Positions 1 to 11,000 of a stretch of DNA of 64,000 bases are shown here, piece after piece; within the stretch, counting starts at the first letter, position 1, and each line of letters starts with the position of its first letter. The translations under genes were made by a program, and so were the position numbers. This stretch comes from Oxytricha trifallax (taxonomy: Eukaryota; Ciliophora; Spirotrichea; Sporadotrichida; Oxytrichidae): positions 62,001-126,000 of the forward strand of contig ARYC01000132.1 in the NCBI GenBank assembly GCA_000711775.1, given 5' to 3'. The notes beneath the pieces were generated by a model. That model had not been told where the DNA came from. It searched no databases and saw only the letters and a list, made by a program, of their open reading frames with translations.

Positions 1-1
1 A

Positions 2-723
2 TATCCATTTATGTGCTATATTTATCATAATATAACTCAAGTAGAAATGATGGCGAATGACGTTGAAGAGTCCAGAGCCAAATAATCTGATAATATCAAC
101 AAAATCCCTAAAAATAAGAAGAAGTTCCCAGTAATGAAGTCAATCTTTGAAGTAGTAAAACTCAGTAAACTCTACAAGTTCTTCTTTGAATTGAATAAAG
201 AAGGAGACATATTCACCATTATATTCTAGAAAGTGATACTTTGCAACTTGTTCTTGCTCTCTTTCACTATCACTATGATTATATGTTACTATGTAAGTTT
301 GATATACAATGCTTTATTTTTACTTATAGGCAAAGGAACTTTCTATTATAATTGTGGCATCATACATCATTCTTCTGCTGTTTATTGTCTTGTTTAAGTA
401 ATTCTAGGGAGTTATTAATAATGGCACAGCTATCAAGCACATCTGGTTCGCTTCACACTTGATACTCTTGTTTGTCTAACCAGCCGTAATTGCTCAACTA
501 GCTGATATAATTAATTCATTTAATAAAATCAAACTTTGTAATGAATTTATTTATTTTTGATAATGTGTCGGTGTAAAACTTCGATTATTACCTAATAGGG
601 TCATGTATCATCCTATGCGTAAGCTGCACTTTTGAAGATATGATTTTGATACCAGCATATAACAAAATCACCAAGTTCTTAGATAAAAAACTCAAATATA
701 ACAACAACTAAGTTAAAAAATGA
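2..723 (+). CDS. Multi-pass membrane protein, C-terminal part
   Basis: The reading frame is open from the first bases of the window, so the N-terminus lies outside it. It reads through TAA/TAG as Gln and stops at TGA 721-723. Two GT...AG introns fit the frame: 293-329 and 538-598. After a charged stretch rich in Lys and Asn, there are three or four hydrophobic segments: around IFTIIFQKVILCNLFLLSF, the run after IIIVASYIILLL, a run after HIWFASHLILLF, and a shorter one after intron 2. The tail is short and basic (KITKFLDKKLKY). The pattern suggests an integral membrane protein. I do not recognise a family, and no catalytic motif is visible. Either gap could be an IES instead of an intron. Confidence 0.6.
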
Positions 724-1052
724 AACTAAATAAGAAATTAACAACTAGCAATCTTAGACAAAATACTAAATAATTATAATAATTATCAATATTTGATAGC
801 AAGCTTTAATTGCAATAATTATTGTTAGTTAATTAATGAGTAATTGAATTGATATTTTTATCAAAAAGTATCTTAGGATTAAAGTTTCTTAAGAAAAAAT
901 AGTTCCCTGAATAAAAGAAAACTTAGTAATTATAATAAGTAACACTTATAGTAAAATAATAAAATATTTAAATAAAAATGGAATTTTATTTTAATTTCTT
1001 GAATTTAACAATCACATATTTTAAGATTTAAATACAAATTTTTAATTATTTT
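724..1052. other. AT-rich spacer
   Basis: No open frame with protein-like composition is visible on either strand. The sequence is very AT-rich. It separates the membrane-protein gene from the scrambled actin locus and presumably includes the 3' flank of the former. Confidence 0.5.
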
Positions 1053-1087
1053 TCTCATTCAACCCGTCCATAGCCAATCGGTTAAGT
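1053..1087 (-). other. Actin MDS 8 (3' untranslated, 35 bp)
   Basis: Bounded by the 7-bp match to MDS 7 (1081-1087) and by a 13-bp match, GGGTTGAATGAGA (complement of 1053-1065), to MDS 9 at 1720-1732. It is the last segment on the minus strand, as expected for MDS 8 in the known order. Confidence 0.65.
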
Positions 1088-3123
1088 TACAGTAAGATAT
1101 ATACTTAGAATTAATTTGAAGTTTGTTGGTCTGACATATGTACGTGTAGTAGATAGAAAGATTTATAGGAAATAAATTATTATATTAAATTGCATATCTT
1201 TCCCTAATAAATCTTATTTGATAATTACGAAGGCGTATATTTTGCCACAATCGACTCTTTTAATCAGTCTCGACTTAAATTATATTTGTCACATTCATAA
1301 TATGTCAAAATATATCCTTATATATATAAATACCGTATAAGTATTAGGACCAACAAACTTGCGTTATTGATAATGGTTCAGGAGTCGTCAAGGCTGGTTT
1401 CGCAACAAAAATAAAATAGAGATTTATCGATCAAAATAAGTTATTTTTGACTACATAGTCAATATCTCAAAATAAAATATTCTAGATTTCGTAGTTTTCC
1501 AATCAAAAATTATAAATGAAAAAATATGTTTTATCTTATAAATAATTTTTTCTTATCTCTATTAAAAGTGCCATTTTTACTTTTTTATAATTCTAAACAA
1601 TAGTTTGCATAAAACATAATAAATCTTACTAATTTAATCTTAAAAAACCTTTAAGGGGTACCAAATTTTTGTAAATTATTAAATTAAGAAATACTAAGAC
1701 TGTGCACACATTATAAAGATCTCATTCAACCCATTAAAAATAACAAGAAATGTTAAGTATCAGTATTGAAGAGACGCAGTCACAAAGGGCGGCAAATCTC
1801 AGCACACTTTATAATTCATATACTAAAACTAAATTTGATTCCTCAAAATATTGACAACAAAAATGGTGGCAATAACTTTAACGTTGATTGACTTGGGAGC
1901 TTATATCAAAATATTGTTTTATGAGTAAAATAAATTCTAGAATTTAACATTTTTATTCCTCAGATACATTTTCTGTGAACGATGGTTGCTCCGTTTTCGT
2001 CGTAGTCTTCTTTAGTGATCCACATGCTGGCGAAGGTTGATAGGGAAGTAAGGGTAGAACCACCTCTCCATACGGCGAATCTTCTGTCTGGGCTGGCAAT
2101 AAAATTTTGTAATTTCATCCACTTGTTTATGTTGACTTGGGAGCTCTGTTCTCAATTTCCTTGAGAAGTCTCTCACCGATACCTTCGTACATGGTGGTAC
2201 CACCGGAGAGGATGATGTTTTGATAGAGGTCTCTTCTAACGTCGACATCGCACTCTTGGATTGATTTGTAGGTCAAGTCTTGGATGGAGTCGAGTTCTCT
2301 TCCGTTCATTTCGAGTGGCTTGAAGAGATATTCTGGGCATCTGAATCTCTCGTTTCCAATGGTGATAACCTTACCATCTGGAAGTTCGTAGTTCTTCTCG
2401 AATTGGGAGCTGTCGTGTGATTGCTTAAGGGCACTCTCGTAGTCCAAAGCAACGAAGCAGAGCTTTTCCTTAATGTCTCTAACGATTTCCATCTCAGCTG
2501 ATGAGGTGAAGTTGTATCCTCTCTCGGTCAAAAGCTTGGCCAAGAAGGTGGTGAGGTCTCTACCGGCAAGTTGGATTCTTGATACGGCGTGTGGGATTGA
2601 GAAACCTTCATAGATGGGGACGGTGTGGGTAACTCCATCACCAGCATCGCAAACGATACCGGTTGTTCTACCAGCGGAATAGAGAGATAGAACGGCTTGG
2701 ATAGCAACGTAGAGATTCCTTAACAAATCAAATTATATTTAAATATATATCATAAATATAAGATGATAATATTTTTACTTTTATGAGAGCGGGAACATTG
2801 AAGGTCTCGAACATGATTTGAGTCATCTTTTCTCTGTTAGTCTTTGGGTTGAGTGGGGCTTCAGTCAAGAGAACTGGGTGCTCATCGGGTTGAACTCTGA
2901 GCTCAACGTAGAAGGTATGGTTCCAGATCTTTTCCATATCATCCCAATCCTTAACGATACCATGTTCGATGGGGTAGAAGATCTTTAAGACCCCTCTTTT
3001 TTGTTGGGCTTCATCTCCGAGGTACTCTGAGGCGGAATCAACACCGATCAAAGCGCTGACGTTCTTGGGTCTTCCGACGATTGATGGGAATACAGCTCTT
3101 GGAGCGTCCTCACCGGCGAAACC
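1053..3123 (-). CDS. Scrambled germline actin gene (nine MDSs)
   Basis: All parts of a conventional actin are present but out of order. Read along the minus strand from high to low coordinates, the segments come in the order 3-4-6-5-7-9-2(inverted)-1-8. Segments 1-6 carry the coding region, from ATG 1135-1137 (minus) to TGA 1960-1962 (minus); segments 7-9 appear to be 3' untranslated. Adjacent segments share pointer repeats of 13, 8, 4, 14, 9, 8, 7 and 13 bp. Joining at the coding pointers restores an unbroken actin frame: the N-terminal [19 protein letters not shown] region, the [15 protein letters not shown] phosphate loop, and a C-terminus ending in HRKCI. From the literature, this order and the inverted MDS 2 match the actin I gene of Oxytricha nova. 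The gene cannot be expressed as it stands; it must be unscrambled in the developing macronucleus. An unscrambled actin pseudogene is excluded by the pointers. Confidence 0.95.
1119..1300 (-). other. Actin MDS 1 (start codon)
   Basis: On the minus strand this encodes Met-Ser-Asp-Gln-Gln-Thr, with the ATG at 1137-1135, and should also hold the 5' leader. Its pointer to MDS 2 is GACCAACAAACTT at 1119-1131 (complement), repeated at 1348-1360 on the plus strand. The outer boundary, where a telomere would be added, is not visible; 1300 is a placeholder. Confidence 0.85.
1348..1403 (+). other. Actin MDS 2 (inverted)
   Basis: This is the only actin segment on the plus strand. It encodes the stretch from DQQTC to KAGFA. 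It begins with the 13-bp pointer shared with MDS 1 (1348-1360) and ends with GGTTTCGC at 1396-1403, which is repeated as the complement at 3116-3123 at the start of MDS 3. Assembly therefore requires an inversion. Confidence 0.92.
1640..1732 (-). other. Actin MDS 9 (3' end)
   Basis: Begins with the 13-bp pointer shared with MDS 8 (1720-1732). It presumably runs to the 3' telomere-addition site, which cannot be seen; 1640 is a placeholder. Confidence 0.6.
1752..1845 (-). other. Actin MDS 7 (3' untranslated)
   Basis: This starts with the pointer TGAGGAAT (1838-1845), shared with the end of MDS 6. A 7-bp match, ACTTAAC (complement of 1752-1758), links it to 1081-1087. It encodes no actin residues after the stop, so it is assigned by pointers and by the expected order only. 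Confidence 0.7.
1867..1901 (-). other. Actin MDS 5 (35 bp)
   Basis: A very short segment encoding [11 protein letters not shown]. It carries the 14-bp pointer to MDS 4 at 1888-1901 and the 9-bp pointer TTATTGCCA (complement of 1867-1875) to MDS 6. It lies downstream of MDS 6 on the minus strand, so it is out of order. More than half of its length is pointer. Confidence 0.9.
1955..2102 (-). other. Actin MDS 6 (C-terminus and stop)
   Basis: This encodes the C-terminal actin stretch [14 protein letters not shown] to [12 protein letters not shown], followed by TGA at 1960-1962. Its 5' pointer is TTATTGCCA (2094-2102). Its 3' pointer, TGAGGAAT (complement of 1955-1962), contains the stop codon and recurs at 1838-1845. 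Confidence 0.92.
2132..2715 (-). other. Actin MDS 4
   Basis: The largest actin segment runs from [15 protein letters not shown] through the [11 protein letters not shown] loop to EIENRAPKS. The 5' pointer is TCTC (2712-2715). The 3' pointer is the 14-bp AGCTCCCAAGTCAA (complement of 2132-2145), repeated at 1888-1901 in MDS 5. Confidence 0.93.
2785..3123 (-). other. Actin MDS 3
   Basis: This encodes actin from the [19 protein letters not shown] region through [19 protein letters not shown] to NVPAL. The 5' pointer is GGTTTCGC (3116-3123). The 3' pointer is TCTC at 2785-2788, repeated at 2712-2715. The 69 bases between MDS 3 and MDS 4 are AT-rich and interrupt the frame, as expected of a con-ventional, non-scrambled IES. 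Confidence 0.92.
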
Positions 3124-3232
3124 GGCCTTTATTAATCTTAATGAATGAATTTGCTGAATTCGATGGTTGTAAAAATATAAATTTAGAATGGTACTCATTT
3201 TATACTTACATAATGATAGGAAAATATACAAA

Positions 3233-4501
3233 TCACAAATTTCTGTTCTCGATTTGCTGTTATTAATTACTTTAATTCTTTCTAAATAGCATTGACTAAG
3301 TTGGACTTTTATCATAAGTTATTAGATTTTTACTTTGAAAAAGAACTTATGAATCTTATTCTTCTAATATCATTCCCCCTGTAAATGGATTTCTGTTGCC
3401 AATTGGAGATAAACCGAGAGTATTCTTTTTATTTTTAATACCTTTTCCCAATTTGTTTAAGTTTAGATTACTATGTAAGTCAGATTGATTAAACTTATCT
3501 TGATTTTAGTGGCTCATTATAACCACTCTTGACTGCTAAGACTCAGTAAAAAGAGGAATCTAATTGTTTCTACTTCTTATATCATCAGGCTCGATTATTG
3601 CGTTTTTGAGATTTAATAAGTCATGTTTCTTTAGGTCTGGTGATTTGCTATGCTTTATGATGTTAATTTAATTCATTTCTTGCTATTATATGCAATCAGC
3701 CATTAAAATACCGTCCTCGTCATCCTCATTGATATCTACTAGTGAAATAGATTTCTTAATTTTTCTATCATTTAGAATTTATCTAAGTTAGCTCTGTGAT
3801 TGTATGTTAGCCATCATTTTCTCTTGCTAATCTAAGATCTTATTTTTCTTTTGAGTTGGAGACCTAAGATCAAAAGTTTCATTTGAAAACATGACTCTCT
3901 GATCGTTGGCATCTCCAAGCTGAACCACAGAGTCCTTATCTTCTTCATCCTCCTCATCTTATATGATCTCTAGTTATCGTTTTTGCTCTCTAAAGATTTT
4001 ACTAAAGTTTTCTTGATCTTTTCCAGTGTTGATTGGAGAGATTTCAGTTTCATCGAGATAACCATCAGCGTATTGATCATCTCCGTCTTCAAAGTCTTAA
4101 AAGATGTAAGGTGAACCATCTAGTTAGTACCTGATATTTTGTTGTATATTTTCAAGTTATTAAATCAAGTAGAACCTGTCTTCTTAGTTCAAATCTTCAA
4201 AGTTTATCTCATTATTTAGATCTAGTACTTTGCTGCTGTTTAAACCACCTGTTTGATTTATGTCACTTGCTATGGTCTCATCTGGTGATACGTCTCTATT
4301 TTTATTTTAGAAATTCTTCATCTAGCTTGCTAATTACTGTTGAAATCTAAGTAAAACTTAATTATCTAAGGGTTTAAGGTTTCTCTTGTTAGGTTTTCTA
4401 CTTTTAAGCTTGGAGAGAGTTTCATCCAGGAAACTTGCGATTGAACTTATTTACACTAAATTGTTGTTGCTACGCTTCCTTATATTTGGGGAGCCACTCA
4501 T
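3233..4501 (-). CDS. Asn/Gln/Asp-rich protein, KHSKSPDL motif
   Basis: A single 423-codon frame from ATG 4499-4501 to TGA 3233-3235, open only with TAA/TAG as Gln. It begins [15 protein letters not shown]. An acidic run ([11 protein letters not shown]) lies near the middle, and the C-terminal third is basic and Asn-rich, with the sequence [14 protein letters not shown]. No transmembrane segment or enzyme motif is visible, and most of it looks disordered. The eight-residue KHSKSPDL recurs in the gene at 7379-7729, suggesting relatedness. The start is uncertain: another Asn/Gln-rich open stretch lies just upstream (4510-4890) and could be an earlier exon. The function is not recognised. Confidence 0.6.
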
Positions 4502-4509
4502 TTATTATC

Positions 4510-4890
4510 TCAATTAGCAAAATACGTACAACACAATATATTATAACCAGATGAGTCCAGGAATTGTTGTATTTATTTACCTTGAGGCATCTTAAACTTA
4601 TACTTTTCAAGTATCTTCAAAGAGCTAGGGAGCATCTGTGGATTGAGATTTTAGTAGTTCAATTATTGCTACAAATTATTATCTCTCTTAAGACTATTGT
4701 TAAAATTATTTGTGTTTATTTGGCTATTTCCTGAAGAATTTACTTGAAAGAGGTTAATGTTTAAAAGACCATTATCGTTTGCATTATTTAAAGCATTGCC
4801 ACTTTCTTTTAATTTAAGCAATGCAGTTCTCGTTGCTTATAACGAAGGAGAAGCATTTAATCCCTAATAACTAGTAATTTCTATAATACT
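4510..4890 (-). CDS. Asn/Gln-rich exon or gene fragment
   Basis: An open minus-strand stretch of about 125 codons ending at TGA 4510-4512. It has protein-like composition (LKLKESGNALNNANDNGLL, then PQMLPSSLKILEKYKFKMP). No start ATG was found, and no GT...AG intron joins it in frame to the gene at 3233-4501. A GT follows KMPQ at a plausible donor position, but the matching acceptor would bring in an in-frame TGA. It may be a 5' exon of the downstream gene joined through an IES, or a separate fragment. Confidence 0.4.
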
Positions 4891-5222
4891 GTTTAATTTA
4901 TTTAAACTTATTTTAGCAAGCTAATTTAAAATAAATCTTTTTTTAATACTATCGACTTTTTAAAAATATCGTATTTATTATGTGATATAATTATTACTTA
5001 TTTTAAGATAATTTTTGAAGGTTAAGGAATAATATTAACATAATAAGTGCATAGATATAGAAAATAGTTACTTATTAGTTTAAAATATTATATTAACTCA
5101 TTTCATAAACTTTTATGAATAATCAAAGACAAATGTATTTTTAATTTAAAGCGAATTAGATCATCAAACGATTTTTTTCCTATAATTTAAATGTAAAATG
5201 AAGTAGAAATCAGCGTAGTTTT
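4891..5222. other. AT-rich spacer
   Basis: Very AT-rich, with short homopolymer runs. I see no coding composition on either strand. Confidence 0.4.
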
Positions 5223-6274
5223 TCAAAATATTTAATAAACGATTAAACTTTAGGCCTTGATTATTTATGTTATAAGTTTAATTTTGAATCCAAATGAATA
5301 AGCACTCATTTTATATTTTTATTCAAAATTATAACATATTTATAAAAAGATGAAACTATTTATAATCAGTTCAAGGAATTTATTACTATCATTACTTAAA
5401 TTACTACTTTAATTTATAGAAAGCGCATTTGTATTTTCTACTACATGTAAATTCGATAATATTTTCCTTTGATCTTAAAATAACTCTTTTCTCATTGAAT
5501 TTTTATTCTTATTCAGTACATAAGGACTTTTTATAAAATCGTAGTTATTATTAGATGCTAGACTTGCATTTGTTGTTAAGTTTGCTCCATTAGAATAAAA
5601 TCCTGACTTATTTATGGTAAAAGAATCGTCGTTTTAAGCTAAACTTATGATCATAGGTGAATTTGTTCCATTATTTTAGGGATATAGGTATTGCTTTGCG
5701 TTTTATTTGTTTTCATTTACAGATGGATTTCGATTTGATCTAATGGAATCTTGTTAGTTATTTGATTTCATCATCTCATGATACTAAGCTAATTGGTATC
5801 TCTCTTTGTTTTTAGAATTTACATCAGGGAAAAAATAATTGCTTTCTTAGGATTCAGAACTCTGTTTATAACCAGAAGGCTTTTTAGAAGAGCTAATTTA
5901 TCCACTACTTTCAAAGTCATTAGTGGCTTTATGAGTAAATAATGATAATTTCTCCTTTGGTAAAACGAACTTTTTATTTGCTGAGAACTCAGTGTTTGGA
6001 TCAATTTCAGTTTAGTTAATAGTGTTCATAGTTTGATAGTCATCTAAGCTGTTTTATTAGATAATTGTTTTCTTTTTAATTAGTGGGCCACCCTGGAAGT
6101 TAGTTAAAGCTGTACTCTATTTTTAGAAATTAGTATTAATTGCTGGATCTTTATTATTTTTCTGATGATCGGTGCTCTGGTTGTTATTATTTAATCCAAT
6201 AGAGTAATTGTACTGAGCTAAAATATAAAAATAAGAAATTAAATATAAACTTCATCCTAACTAATTGGAATCAT
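5223..6274 (-). CDS. Asn/Ser/Gln-rich protein
   Basis: Two exons: ATG ATT CCA ATT A at 6262-6274, a 44-bp GT...AG intron at 6218-6261, then 5223-6217. The spliced length is 1008 nt, exactly 336 codons with TGA last, which supports the splice choice. The protein is dominated by Asn, Ser, Lys and Gln and has no hydrophobic segment until the last 60 residues, which are less convincing. TNFQGGPLIKKKT resembles NNFQSGPQPVYKP in the neighbouring gene at 7379-7729, so the two may be diverged relatives. No known domain is recognised; it is probably an intrinsically disordered protein. Confidence 0.6.
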
Positions 6275-7378
6275 CTCCACTTTTGTTATGTTATTTTATG
6301 CATTCATTGTATTTTAAGTATTTTCAATCAAGTTTGAATCATTATTGATAATATATTTGTAATTACAAATTTCACTATTAAAAATTATTATTGAATATTA
6401 ATCATTGTGTTTTTAGAGTTTGACATAAAAATACAAAATTATTTTTGTAGATTTAAAAAACTTGAATTAAGAGAAAATTAGATCTTATTTCTCGGCATTT
6501 ATATTTGCTGAAAGTTAAGTTCATTTAATTGTTAACTTTAACTAGTTAAATTCGGATTTATATGATAATTATTAGCTCTAATTAAATTTATCATATAACG
6601 TTTTATTATATTGAACCAAACGTTTAATTGCTGTAAAATAAAGAGACATGGTAAAAAAATCTTGTGAGTAAAGAGTTTCCATTTAATAACCTCAAATTAA
6701 TATGATACTTTACCAGAATCAAGTTACTTTTAGATGTAATGGTCAATAATCTAAAGATTCCATGATATAGCTTATAGAAATGGCATTTCTTGGATTTAAA
6801 TAATCAGTTACCTTGAAAATCTTTGTACTTGTCACTATTATTTCTTTTGAGAGAACTCCCCTCTAAATATCCCAATCATTTCATCTTATAAAATTGAAAA
6901 TAGTTTAAATTTTAACACTTGAATTTAAATCTACTGTAAGAATTGATAGCATCACAAGTTCTCACTCAGTCTTAATTATAAATAATTAGGGAGCTCTGAT
7001 AGTAAAGCATTTTGCTTAATGTCGAAAATTAAAATATCTACTCTGTATAAACTAAGATAGAAACCTAAAAGGAAGGCTTCATTTCTTGATTAATGTTTTG
7101 ATGTTAACTAGATTAAAGATGCGAACTCATAATACATTACAATAATTAATTTAAGAATCACTGAAATTAATATAATAATTATAGGATCAACAAGAAGTAA
7201 TATATATTGTTTTTACTAATTTCTCAAATGTATTTTATTTAATAATAATTTTTCTTGTAGTCTTTTTATACAAGCGAACATTTTGTGGCTAATTCTCATT
7301 ATTAGTGGTAATGTTTCTTCGGTGCTATACTTCATTATTAATCTACGAAATCTTATAAATGTCGTTTCAAAGTTTCAA
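6275..7378. other. AT-rich spacer with no clear gene
   Basis: Mostly AT-rich. Some stretches (around 6700-7130 and 7260-7378) have slightly higher GC, but I could not read a convincing frame through them even with the ciliate code. They may hold short exons. Confidence 0.35.
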
Positions 7379-7729
7379 TCAATTAATGTCTCTGCCAGTT
7401 GAATGGTTTTTATGTTGAGTTATTTTAGAGTTAGGGATAAGGCCATTGTGATTGATTTATCCCTATTGGTAAGCATTTTACTATGCAACATTATTATTAT
7501 TATTGTTCGTTACTACTAATAGGCTATTATCATTTTTATTGGTGAATTATCCTGCATTGAAACTATTATCAAAATGCTTCTAATGGATGGGTTTGTTTAA
7601 CTTACTTCCAGTTATTTATCTTATGTATAGATCTGGGGATTTACTATGCTTAGAAGGTTTATATACAGGTTAGGGGCCGCTTTGGAAGTTATTCGTGTGG
7701 CTCACTAAATTTAGAAAATTTTTTTCCAT
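7379..7729 (-). CDS. Small Asn/Gln-rich protein, KHSKSPDL motif
   Basis: A 117-codon frame from ATG 7727-7729 to TGA 7379-7381. It begins MEKNFLNLVSHTNNF and contains [12 protein letters not shown] and an Asn run. KHSKSPDL also occurs in the gene at 3233-4501, and NNFQSGP resembles NFQGGP in the gene at 5223-6274. It could be a complete small protein or the first exon of a longer gene. No fold or function is recognised. Confidence 0.5.
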
Positions 7730-8045
7730 TACAAAAAATGCAATAAATTTATAATTAATTTATATTTTTAATCTTAATTGCTGATCAATCATTGTTTTTT
7801 AATATTTCAATTTAATATCTAAAATATTACAGAATTAATTATTTCTTTTTTATATAAATAATTTTTTTTATATATTAGTTTAATAAAATATATAAATGTT
7901 CTTAAATAGTGAATTTGCATAAATGTTCAAAGTATTAATGAGTAGACTATTTATTTTTTTCTATATTTTGATTTAAATAAAGAGTTTCTTGACATATTAA
8001 AAGAAAATAAATAAATAAATTTCAGTTACTTCATATTATAAATAA

Positions 8046-11000
8046 TCAAACGAATGAATTATCAATAGTATTTCTATTGTTTTAATTCTAGATATTAACA
8101 AAGCTATTATCAAGGTCAATAGTGGAGAAGTCTCTTTTATTTCGGGGTTCTATTGGGTTTTTAAACTCTTCAAAACCCACATCTCCCTCATCTTCAGTGA
8201 TAATTATCAAATCTTCTGCGTTTTTCCTACTTTCTTAATCTAAATTTTTCTATGTATCCAAAGATTTTAGCTTTACTGTTTTTAAACTTCTAAGAGAAAA
8301 AGCTGATTTATAAGTTATGTCTTTGCTTAGAATTGTGGGTTTTTTAGATAAGTTTGATGAATAAGAGTTTAAATCATTTTTCATAGATTTTATTGATAGA
8401 ATACAAATTAGATGAAAATTAAATTTAATAAATATCACTGATTAAAATACTTTTGGGATTGATTTTTTAATATTCATTAATATTTAGAATTCATAGAATT
8501 TAAAATGTTAATCTATTTAATTTAAATAGAGCATAAGAGATTCCCATAAATTAAAACATTTTAAAAATAGAGATACTCTCGATTTTAATGTGCCAGACCT
8601 TGTAAGAGGACTAGAAGTACTAAACATTCTATCATATTCCGTACCTATCTTTAAAGTACTTTAAAGACTTGAATTAAAAGAAGAATTTTTTAAGCTGTTC
8701 TTGAAAGTTTTGTTTAACTTCCAAGTTTAATATAATTTAGAGACTTTTCTTTTGAGTAAAATTGTACTTTAAATGAACTGTACTATGTTTATCGTTAAAT
8801 TTATAACAGTTACAAGAAGAATCATTATAAGCAGAGCCCACCCAAGTTTATATCTAAAGTCTGGGTCTTGATTTAAATCAGAAAATAAAATAAGTATTTC
8901 ACCAGTAAACAGCACTAGACCTTCATTCATTAATTCAACTATATTTAGGAGAGGGCTATCAAAGGGCATGACTTTCAAGAGATAGATAAATTGTAGCATG
9001 CTCAATATCTGAAAAACTAAAATTTAAAAGTATCCATAGGTTTCCATATACATCATTGAAACCACATAAATTATTCTACGGAGCATGAATAATACATAGT
9101 AAACCAAAGCTGACTTCTTGTTTGTCTTCAAGTCTTCGAATAAAGATAATTAACAATATCATATTAATATAATAAAGATCTAAACCTTGTAAAAGATGTG
9201 ATTTGTTTCTCATCAAATTTCATGAAAACTAAACTAATCACAGCAGGAAAAATAAACGAAAATATCTATAAAGAAATTAATTAATATTTTATTCTTACCA
9301 AGAAAATAATTGATATCAAGACTGAAAAAGATTCCCCCAAATTTTTTACATCATTAAGGAAATGGATTTAAATAAGACTACTGAGTATAATATTCAAATA
9401 AGATTCCATCATGAGTCTAATTGGAAAACTATACAAGAAATGCTTTTCAAAGAAATCTGCTACTTTCTTTACTCTAAAAAATATTTAAAAAATTTCAAAA
9501 ATAATTACTTTGGGAATATCCTTGAAAGAGTTACAGCCACATTTATATTTTTTTAAGCAATATATCTTAAACGAAAAAACAAATTTTTTTCTAAAGCAGA
9601 AGTAATTTGATACAAGCTTAATTAATTAAAATGAGATAATGATGCTTCTTAAAAGATATGAGAAATTTAAGATTAGTTTCTAATAGTATCTTAAAGAATA
9701 ATAACTTAGAATAGAAATACATTGAAAAATCTCTGAAATATTATAATCTTAATAAATTCACCTTATTTAATTCGAGAAACAATCAATTTTTTAAACAATT
9801 TTAAATAAATTCATTTTAAATCTTTTAAAAGCTCCTAGTTTTAATTTAAATGGAGAATTTAATTGCATTAAATTTCAATTTCATTCAAAAATATACTATT
9901 AAATTTTTAACAGCCGTTCTAGAAACAAAAATCAAAATAGGAGAAAGCATCAAAATAAAAGTATTAAAACCCATGTTTTAAACAGCTAAACTAGAATCAT
10001 ATCCAAAGTTTCTGAAATTCTCATTCAAAATTAATTATTTTATTTATTTCAATTTTTTTAATTATTTTATTTTTGATTAAAAGCAGGATAGTCGTCATCA
10101 AGTTTAAAAGCGTTCTAAATTGCCTCTGAAGAGAAGAGGAAATCAAATTTTAGAGAGCCAACGACCAGTAAAAAGAAGTAGTACAAGTTAGCAGGAATCC
10201 CCAAGTCCAGCAATGGAATATGTGAAATAATTTGCTATGTGTTTACAAATCCCCACAATAAACAATACTTAAAAAAGTTTAATAATGTTAAATAATTTTC
10301 TTAATTTTACTTAAAGGGATTATGAAATGACAATTTGAACTCCTACTTAAGTTATTAAAATTGATTATAGCGTGGTATTGAAAAATGCGGTCATTTTTAA
10401 CATGAGTCCTTTGTCTTAACTAGGCAGTTAAGGAGGCATTCTACTATAAATTATTGCAGAACTGTTGGTTTAAGTATTGATAAATAAACCAGGTTATAGA
10501 AGGGATATTTGAAGTTAAGAGCCTCTAGAAGATTGAGATATCTATATAGGGTTCTTAAAGTTAAGTTCTTGAAAAGTAATAAGTATAAATTTCATAAAAT
10601 TTAAGTTAGATCTTAATTTCTTGGCTTCCTATGCTTGTAAAGTCCCAATCAAATTCTATAGATGGATCGTCAAATCCAATTTAGAGTGCCTTTTTAAGTT
10701 AGATTTTTAGTTCTGTCATGTTTGTTAAATTAAGTTTATTCTCAAATTTTAAAGTCATCTAACCTAAAGGTGTAATTTTGTCAACTTTAAATCTATTTTC
10801 ATCTTTTATTTGAGTTACTACTGGAACTACAGTCGAGTAGTTATTTTGCTTGACATCAGTATAAAACAATATAAAATTCTTATATTGTTGATTTAGTTTC
10901 TGCTATTTGCAAAGAAAGTAGCAGTTATCCTGTATTTTGTAGATAAAGGCTTTGTGTTATTATCTATAAGAGTTATAATAATATCTATGTCTCCAAGCTC

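Noticed and set aside
1345..1405. Actin piece on the plus strand as a separate processed pseudogene
   Set aside because: Its two ends match pointers of MDS 1 and MDS 3 exactly, so it is the inverted MDS 2.
2716..2784. Gap in actin as a spliceosomal intron
   Set aside because: It lacks GT...AG at positions that keep frame, and has a TCTC direct repeat at its edges that restores the frame when one copy is removed; an IES fits better.
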